Source of the DNA: Circinella umbellata
Lineage: Eukaryota > Mucoromycota > Mucoromycetes > Mucorales > Lichtheimiaceae
Assembly: GCA_025093555.1 (NCBI GenBank)
Contig: JAIWNF010000058.1
Coordinates: 1 to 64,000, forward strand
DNA length: 64,000 bases
Reading direction: 5' to 3'
Shown here: positions 57,133 to 64,000 of the stretch, one piece after another
How the letters are laid out: each line of letters begins with the position of its first letter
Position numbering within the stretch: the first letter of the stretch is position 1
Translations under genes and position numbers: made by a program
Notes under the pieces: generated by a model
What the model was told of the DNA's origin: nothing
The model's input: only the letters and a program-made list of their open reading frames with translations
Database searches by the model: none

Positions 57133-59800
57133 ATGAGCGTCACCTTTGAGTCTCCCTCTCATCGAACACAAAATAATGACTCATATTTCACACCACTTAA
57201 CATGCCGACTTTAATGTCGACTAACAGTAACAATAATAGCAATAACGATGCTCCAACAACAGCTGGAACAACTGGGAGCGGTTCCAATACTCCCTATTAT
57301 ACAGCTCCCGTTGATCCAATGATTCATCAAGATTTTCTTAATGCCATTCGAGCTCGTCATGCAAATCAGACAGGTTTTTCAATGAGCAATCCAAGTAGTC
57401 TTCCTCCTCGTTCGACACCACCTATTACTACTGCTGCTATTGTAGAAAGAAATGGGTTCATACTAAATGGAGGGGGCGGTGCACTAGCCAATAGACGTAT
57501 GTTGCGTGGTAACAACAATAATAGTAATAATCACCACCAACACCAAAGTTCAAGACAACAAAACCAGGCGAATCCAATAGAACCTAGACAACTACATAGT
57601 ATCCTTGCCAACAAGGGTGGTATGGATAAAATTCTTATCCTTGACACACGATCTTTTGTTCAATTCTCACAAGGACGAATAAAGACTGCAATTAACATTT
57701 CTATTCCGAATACTATTTTAAAACGACCGACATTCACTATGGATAGAGTTTTTGAAGCCATCGTACAAGAATCTGACAAAAAGAGATTGGAACGTTGGCA
57801 ATCAATGGATAAGATTATTCTTTACGACCATAGTACATCACAAATCCTACCTGATAATTGTGCAGCGTCGTATATGTGTACTAAATTGAGTCAAGCTGGA
57901 TACAAGGGGCAGCTTCTCTATCTGAAAGGTAATATAGAAATGCGTATATACATTTAGTGCAAAGAATTAGGAGAAAGAAGTAAATACCGTAAGAAACTGA
58001 TAATTAGCAAACTTACATATATGATAATATATTATACTATCGTTATTAGGTGGGTTCGAAGCTTTTTCGACAATTTTTTCAAATGAATGTGAAGCGTCAA
58101 GTTCATCCTCTTCCTCTAGCGGATCTCTTCCTCATTTACGACTACCTGGCCAGCAAACGAAAATTCAGGGATCAAAAGCATTTTCATTAAGACTTCCAGA
58201 AGCTGCTGTTGGTAACGTAGGTCCCTTTACGGCCCCAATGCCCCATTTTGAAAATCATGCTTTCAATCCCTTTTTTTCCAACATCCGACAAAACATGGAG
58301 TTATCTCATGGACCTATTCGTGAACGATTTACGATACGACTTCCTCAAGATTGTGATATCAATTCGAAAACTGGTTCAATTAAAGCTAAGAATCCTCGTT
58401 GTTTGAATGGTGAAAGCTATATGGACTTACAAGGGTATTTTGTAGTACCAAAATGGTTACGACAAACTGTTGTGAATGACGAAGGACCAGCATTACTAGC
58501 GGAGATGTATGAGGTAAAAAAATTGTTTGCATTTTTGCATGAAGAAAAGGTATCATTGTTATAAACTGTTTTTATTTTTTCATATTAGAAATTGGAACGA
58601 GTTGAACAAAGAAGATTACAAAACATTATGCTGTATCATTCTAAACATACACAAACAAATTCTAGTGATTTCCCATTAAGTATAGTTTCTGGTATTGAAC
58701 GGGGGACATTAAATCGCTACACCAACATATGGCCTTTTGGTAAGTAGGCAAATGTTCTATGTATTATTCTTATGATTGAAGAGAGAGAGGAAAAATTAGT
58801 CCAAACTATAACGCTTAATGATGTCATTGTTTGGTACATATAGAGTATACACGTGTCAAACTAGTGAACCCACGAAATGATTTCACGGATTATATTAACG
58901 CTAGCTATATCCAGTATGCAGACCAACAAAACGATGGTATTGATTGTATGAATGACCCACACGTCAGTAAAGCCTCTATAAGATGCATGCAAACTAGTGA
59001 TAGTCGAAAGGTAAACGAACATGACTATAGACGATATATTTCTTCTCAAGGACCTTTACCAGATACTTTTGCTGATTTTTGGCAAATGGTTTGGGAGCAA
59101 AATTCTTATGTCATAGTCATGTTGACTAAACAAGAAGAGATGAACAAGGTAAAGATAAAAATAATAATTATATTATACTTTTATTTTTCTTTATGCATCC
59201 TCTACTCACTCTCTCTTTATTTTGAATTATTAGATAAAATGCCATCAATATTGGCCTGACAAGATTAATTCACCCACGCGATATGGATGTGTTACCGTTA
59301 CCTTGTTCTCGGAAACTGTACGCCCTGTTCGGGAAAACGAGCAGGATGATGTTATAATTATCCGCCAACTTCTTGTACAACATGATTCAAGTAATACACG
59401 ACGCACAATCACTCAACTCCAATATACAGGATGGATGGATTTTGGTGTACCAGAAACACCTGAAGGAACTTTACAAACCGTAGCAGCAGCTGATGAAGCT
59501 CAAGTACTTTACGAATCTCGATATGAAGGGCAGGTTGGTCCCATGGTAGTTCATTGCTCTGCTGGCTGTGGTAGATCTGGAGCATTTTGTGCTATTGATA
59601 CAGTAATTCATCGTATGATGTCAGAGCAACGATCATCGTCAGACAAGGACTTGTTGTTCGATACAATTTCTATGTTTCGTGAACAGCGAGTCAGTATGGT
59701 ACAGACATTAAGACAATTTGTATTTTGTTATGAAACAATTTGGTGGTGGCTGCTTGGCTATGGTTCAACGCCTTCTGTCGCTATGGATTTAACTGACTAA
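57133..59800 (+). CDS. Rhodanese-PTP tyrosine phosphatase (Ptp2/Ptp3/Pyp type)
   Basis: Exons 57133-57928, 58050-58513, 58589-58739, 58844-59148 and 59234-59800 join in phase for 760 residues. A low-complexity N-terminus (Asn, Ser, Thr) precedes a rhodanese-like (CDC25-type) segment, with [17 protein letters not shown] and then [14 protein letters not shown] linker with probable docking residues follows. The classical PTP domain has [34 protein letters not shown], a WPD-loop equivalent [10 protein letters not shown] and the active site [18 protein letters not shown], with Cys and Arg present. Fungal enzymes of this architecture dephosphorylate stress MAP kinases in nucleus or cytosol. WMD in place of WPD keeps the Asp. 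The gene converges with MDM34. Confidence 0.9.
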
Positions 59801-60258
59801 TGAATTACTATGTTATTTTTCTTTTCAATCCATTTTCTCTTTCCCACTCATGCAGCGAACCTCTCCCTCCCTCTCTCTCTCTTTATATATATATTTATAA
59901 TCCTTCCAATTAATCTACTTTTTTCTATTGTATCATATTCAGATAATTTGAAAATTGCCAATGTTATTATTTCATTTTTTTTTTGGTATTGTATAAAAAA
60001 TAAAATATTTTATAAGATCCTTATCTATATTAACAAGAAAAATGTCTTCGTGTATTGTATTTTGTAATTGTAATGGGGTAAAAAAATTGATTTGTACAAG
60101 AGGTAAAAGTGATGCAGATAAAAATAAGAAAAATAAAGAAAATAAAAAGAATGAACAAGGTAATAAATGAACGTACGTAGGAATAAAGTGGATAAAAAAA
60201 ATATAGATGGATAAAAAGGAGAGGGAGAGGGTTGAGGGTAGATGATGAAAAAAAGAGT
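59801..60258. other. Convergent 3' region between the PTP and MDM34 genes
   Basis: AT-rich with T-runs. No gene is seen. Confidence 0.4.
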
Positions 60259-61972
60259 TTAAATAGTAGAGGTTGTAGTGTTATTATTGTTGGATGATGA
60301 CGTCGAAGTACTATTCGACATTTGAAGTCTAATAATGCGCCGCTTAGGTATTTTCTTATTACGAGATATGGGCCCAATTTTCTTACCAGTATGTGGTAAG
60401 CTTCGATAAGTTGCATGGTCTATAGTATATGCGAACGGGGAAAGGGTATGATTGTTGCAAGCAAGCTGTGCAAGTTTAGCTGCTAATCCATTTTCACTTG
60501 GATCAACTACAATTTCTTGATCAAGAGTCATGAACACCGGTTGATCGGATGGCGCGGATGATGGTAGTCCAGGTCCTTCTGTCACATACCAAGGTGCATC
60601 CACATCATCTGAATAAATATCCGCTATTGTAGCTGAATGTACTGATGAAGAGCCATTGATAGATGATACCATGTCATCATATTCGTCTTCTTCCAGTTCT
60701 TCGTCCGAAAACATTCGCGTTGCTAATTCATCGTCATCGTGCATTGCTGCAAATCGTTTACTATATAATTCGTTGAGTGTAGATAAATTGGCTACCGTAA
60801 CTGGTTCTGATTGTTGTTGTTGTGCTTCTAAAAATGCTGCTAAATGTTCTGCATTATATAAGTCGCTAAAGGATCCAAAAACAGGTGCGAGAGGGGGTGA
60901 TCCAGGAGGAGCTATGCTTTGTTGATAATATTGTGATACTGAATCCAAGAATGATGGCCGATTAATCAATTCTGGCATAGATAAGGTATCTCCACCGTGG
61001 ATATGAGTTGCTGCTTGACTAAAAGATGTATTCATCATACGCCCAGGATCAGAAAAAACAGACATCGGAGAGGATGGGGCGGATCGTCGCTTTTCTAGTT
61101 TCCGTAATCGTTTTAATTTAAGTCGTTCTTCTTGTTGTTGTTTCTTTTGCTTTTCTTGTTCGCTTTGTAGATGCCTTAAACTGAGGTTATGAATCATAAC
61201 AGGTAAATCTTCTTGGAACAGGTTACGAAGTTGTTTTTCGATTTCGCGTTGTAAAAAGTTACGGACACTTGTAATACTATCGAATGTGGAACTGATGACG
61301 ATACTTTCGAGTGGATCGTTTTTAAATACAAGTGTGATGCCTTTAGTTTTTGATACGACAAGGACAACAATGCCTCGCAATTGTAGATCACTGATCCGTA
61401 ATAACATTGGTACGACTAAAGGTCTATCTGCAGCTAAAATACTCGGCCGTGTGTGGCGAGGAAGCCCGGATCGCTTGGCATGCATTGGATTTGCCTAATT
61501 TTGAACATATGCACAGAAAAAAAGGAGTCAGTAAATCTCTCTTTTTTTCAATTGTTAGGTTGCGTATCTATCAAGAAGTCGCTTTTATTCACCTGAACTT
61601 TGGTCTGTAAAACAATATAAGCATCACCTGCATAAGTCAATTTGAAGATTCCACGAAACTTATCAGTTGCAAGTTCTCCTACTTCAAGAATTTCGAGGTC
61701 GGGAGGCTATGTATTGTGATTTTAATATTAACGTGAGTATCGTATTTTATGGGGTGAGACAAAAGCAAACAAAAAAGTCTAGAGCCAATAGTAGCAATAA
61801 ACAGGTCCAAACAAAAAGAACTTACCGAAGTACCCATGTTGAGTTCCTTGACTGTAATGTGGTCAACAATATTTTTCGGTTTGTTGCCTTTGTTTAACGC
61901 AGCTTCAAGCTGTGAGCGTGCTTCTTCGTAAAATTCGGCATCGAATTCAGGCCAGTTAAATCGAAAAGCCAT
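60259..61972 (-). CDS. MDM34: MDM34, SMP-domain subunit of ERMES
   Basis: Exons 61826-61972, 61593-61706 and 60259-61494 join in phase 0 for 498 residues. It starts [20 protein letters not shown], then [39 protein letters not shown] and [12 protein letters not shown], the N-terminal SMP lipid-binding domain. The domain continues into exon 3 with [40 protein letters not shown] and [21 protein letters not shown] long disordered Ser/Gln-rich C-terminus follows, with an acidic stretch ([20 protein letters not shown]). MDM34 is the outer-membrane mitochondrial component of the ER-mitochondria encounter structure, which transfers phospholipids. The three-exon structure and the start fit the family; the identification is firm. 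Confidence 0.93.
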
Positions 61973-62330
61973 TATATTAAAAAAAGGTGTTCTTTTCTCT
62001 CTAATCAAACAGTAATTGGCTCGTATTGAGTTGATATTTTCATTCCTTTAATAATCTTTTAATGATCGGCTAGAGCTACGATTAGGCGAAAAAAAAAGGT
62101 ATTGCTTGTTTATTTTTTTTTCCAACTACAGCCTTGGGTCGTTTTGTTCGTTCTTCAATACCAAAAATTAAGTTTAAGAAAAAAAAGTAATAATATATGC
62201 CGGTTCTAAAAAAGTGCTTCTTGCTTTCAAAATAGATGAGTACACAAAGTTCATTGCTATCAGCCAATCACATGCTTTAGATAATGATTAAAAAAAGGGT
62301 TCTCTCTTTTATTATCATATAATTATTTAT
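61973..62330. other. Region between MDM34 and the Rab3GAP2-like gene
   Basis: Contains the presumed MDM34 promoter and the 3' UTR of the gene at 62331. No other feature is seen. Confidence 0.4.
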
Positions 62331-64000
62331 TTATTCTTTTGGGACGATTTGTATATTACGCACTTCTCCATCGGGACCGATCAATAGACATTTTGATAAA
62401 CAGCCACACTCTCCTTCATCTTTACGCATAGCTGCTCTTCTTCTATCTGCGCTAACCATACTACTACCAAGTGGTTCGCGACCACAAGGCACGAGCCGCC
62501 ACCCTTGCCCAATGCGGAATATCCCCACTTTAGCACCATGCCGCATGTGGAACACAAGCAGAAGGCCGCGTCTCTCCGAATAAATGACTAGAAATAGTGA
62601 CACTCGAGCAGGTCGATTTCGTTGGTTGGAACAAAGTTCATTGGAATTATCTTCAGATATTTCAACCCATCCACAAACAGCATCACGAATCCCTTTCCAC
62701 ATTCGGACCATCTCTCCAGACTGTAAATCCCAAAGTATCACTCGTCCTAATAAATCGGTTGTTGCTGCAAGAGTGCTCCGTTGGGAACTTGTGCTTGCCG
62801 GTGCCACAGAAATATTCGTGATGCGACGGTCTGGGTCTTCTAAAGTTAATACAACAGGAATGGGTGTAGCTGGTTCAACATTAGAAGGAGGAGGATGCAT
62901 GTCTGGAACGTAAGGTGTCGGTGATGAACCACTGTTGCTGTTATTTCCTCCCCCTGACCACCAAGATTTCGCTAATGAGAAAACAGGCGTTGCTACTCTG
63001 GATACAACATAACTTGCCATGGAAACTGCTGACATTAAGGGTCTACTTGAATCAGTTGTGGCATAGTAACAGAGCATTGGATTATATCCAACAGCAATAT
63101 ACCTAGAAGTGGCAGTGGGTGGAAAGGGTATTGTCGATATGGTTGAAGATTGTTCCAAAATTGTTGTTGGTGTCGATCGGGGTGGGGAAGGACCTATTTT
63201 TTAATTTTAATTTAATTCATTTTTTGGGCGTCACAAGATAACCATATCCTCAATCTATAATTAACAAGGTCAACATTTACCTAAACTTACTACATCTTTT
63301 ACTTGATCATGTTTTTGAAATTCATATTTTTTGTATGTAAATGCTGTATGCATACGTGATGAATCTGTTAGAATACGAATACATATACAATGTGAGTACA
63401 TGTCTTCTCAATAAGATCTGATGAATCTCCTTTTACTTTACATATTTACTTACCAATACCGCTTTCCCTTTGTCCATCACAAACTCTTAATACCATCCAT
63501 AAACTTTGTCCATCAATACTGACAACTTTATTTCCTTGAAATAAAAGCGTAATTTCTTCATCTTGCCATGACTGAGTTGCCGCAGTTTTGTATACAGGCG
63601 GTGGTGTTCTAATTTTAATAGATAAGATGGGTGTAGGCTCCAACAATTGTGCAGTCAATATTGTTCCGGTCTATTAAAAAAAACAGTACTCGATATGTTA
63701 ACACTTTTGTCAGATTCATTTTCCAGATAGGTATTCAAAATTCAAATAAACTTACCTCTGAAAAAACCCGTAACCAACCAGTATTATATCCTGCCATGAC
63801 AAACATTTGACTATATTAACAGATTAATTAATCAGTATTTCAACAAGCTATCTATTCAACAAAACCAACGAGAAGAAATAATGTCATATATCTCTACCTA
63901 CTTTTTACGTATGGATGGCACAAATAATGGTAAACATAAAATAGCTGTGATTTCTTCACTACAACGATAGAAAAGCACATATACTTGTTAAATTGATACT
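62331..64000 (-). CDS. Rab3-GAP regulatory subunit-like protein (partial)
   Basis: The gene runs off the right edge. Visible exons join in phase: 63902-64000 or beyond (partial), 63756-63810, 63454-63670, 63281-63364 and 62331-63193. The text matches the N-terminal domain of the RAB3GAP2 family: EEITAILCLPLFVPSIRK, MFVMAGYNTGWLRVFSE, LLFQGNKVVSIDGQSLW, TAFTYKKYEFQKHDQV, AATTDLLGRVILWDLQSGEM, RMWKGIRDAVCGW and LVIYSERRGLLLVF. RAB3GAP2 with RAB3GAP1 acts on Rab GTPases and in autophagy. The stop is at the end of this N-terminal domain, so this protein is shorter than the animal one; loss of the C-terminal part in the fungal protein is possible. The start lies outside the window. Confidence 0.82.

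Noticed and set aside
1..64000. tRNA and rRNA genes
   Set aside because: No segment shows a convincing GTTCGANNC T-loop with matching acceptor stems or rRNA core sequence by eye.

Overview
The window looks like nuclear DNA of an early-diverging filamentous fungus, most likely Mucoromycota (Mucorales-like). It is AT-rich. Its genes carry short introns (about 45-130 bp, GTAAGT-type donors, TAG/CAG acceptors). The host proteins are fungal: TAP42, MDM34 of the ERMES complex, DML1/misato, a YTP1-like membrane protein, a PDCD7/U11-U12 59K-like minor-spliceosome protein, LENG1, ARL2, CAF40/RCD1, TSR4, cystathionine gamma-lyase, a rhodanese-PTP phosphatase and a Rab3GAP2-like protein. All identifications come from reading motifs by eye. 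Splice models were checked for phase continuity but not against RNA or databases.

Layout. 1-1635: 3' end of an unrecognised spliced gene. About 1.8-28 kb is a repeat-rich block. It holds two copies of a TA-flanked element with GGATGC-rich ends (1775-3665; 9714-11154), an IS630/Tc1-like transposase-derived gene that has lost catalytic residues (4870-6351), a second IS630-like transposase with one nonsense codon (6797-8439), a LINE reverse-transcriptase tail (11155-11640), an extremely AT-rich Cys/His-rich ORF that looks foreign and giant-virus-like (11737-13053), a degenerate Plavaka/KDZ-like transposase (13251-14321), a four-exon orphan gene (15142-16130), a decayed LINE with a TAATG ORF1/ORF2 overlap (18216-21000), and several MITE-like repeats. 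TAP42 (22738-24066) sits inside this block.

From 28.5 to 50.8 kb the window is a compact host gene island: RPC9, YTP1-like, PDCD7-like, DML1, CAF40, TSR4, CYS3, ARL2 and LENG1. It is interrupted by a MULE-like MITE with a 9-bp target duplication, a FAR1-like relic, a CGTTATA-type MITE and one full IS630-like transposon with long terminal inverted repeats (46766-48661). 50.8-57.1 kb is gene-poor and contains a 22-bp hairpin tandem array and a MITE that split a small ORF. 57.1-64 kb returns to host genes: a PTP, MDM34, and a Rab3GAP2-like gene that runs off the end.

How it fits together. The host genes are ordinary housekeeping functions (Pol III, TOR/PP2A signalling, mRNA decay, ribosome assembly, minor splicing, mitochondria-ER contacts, sulfur metabolism) and are not functionally clustered. 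The unusual material is in the accessory DNA: the giant-virus-like ORF with an AAAATTGA box upstream and two internal palindromes, a probable captured transposase, and several TA-flanked element families whose ends are built from reiterated short motifs.
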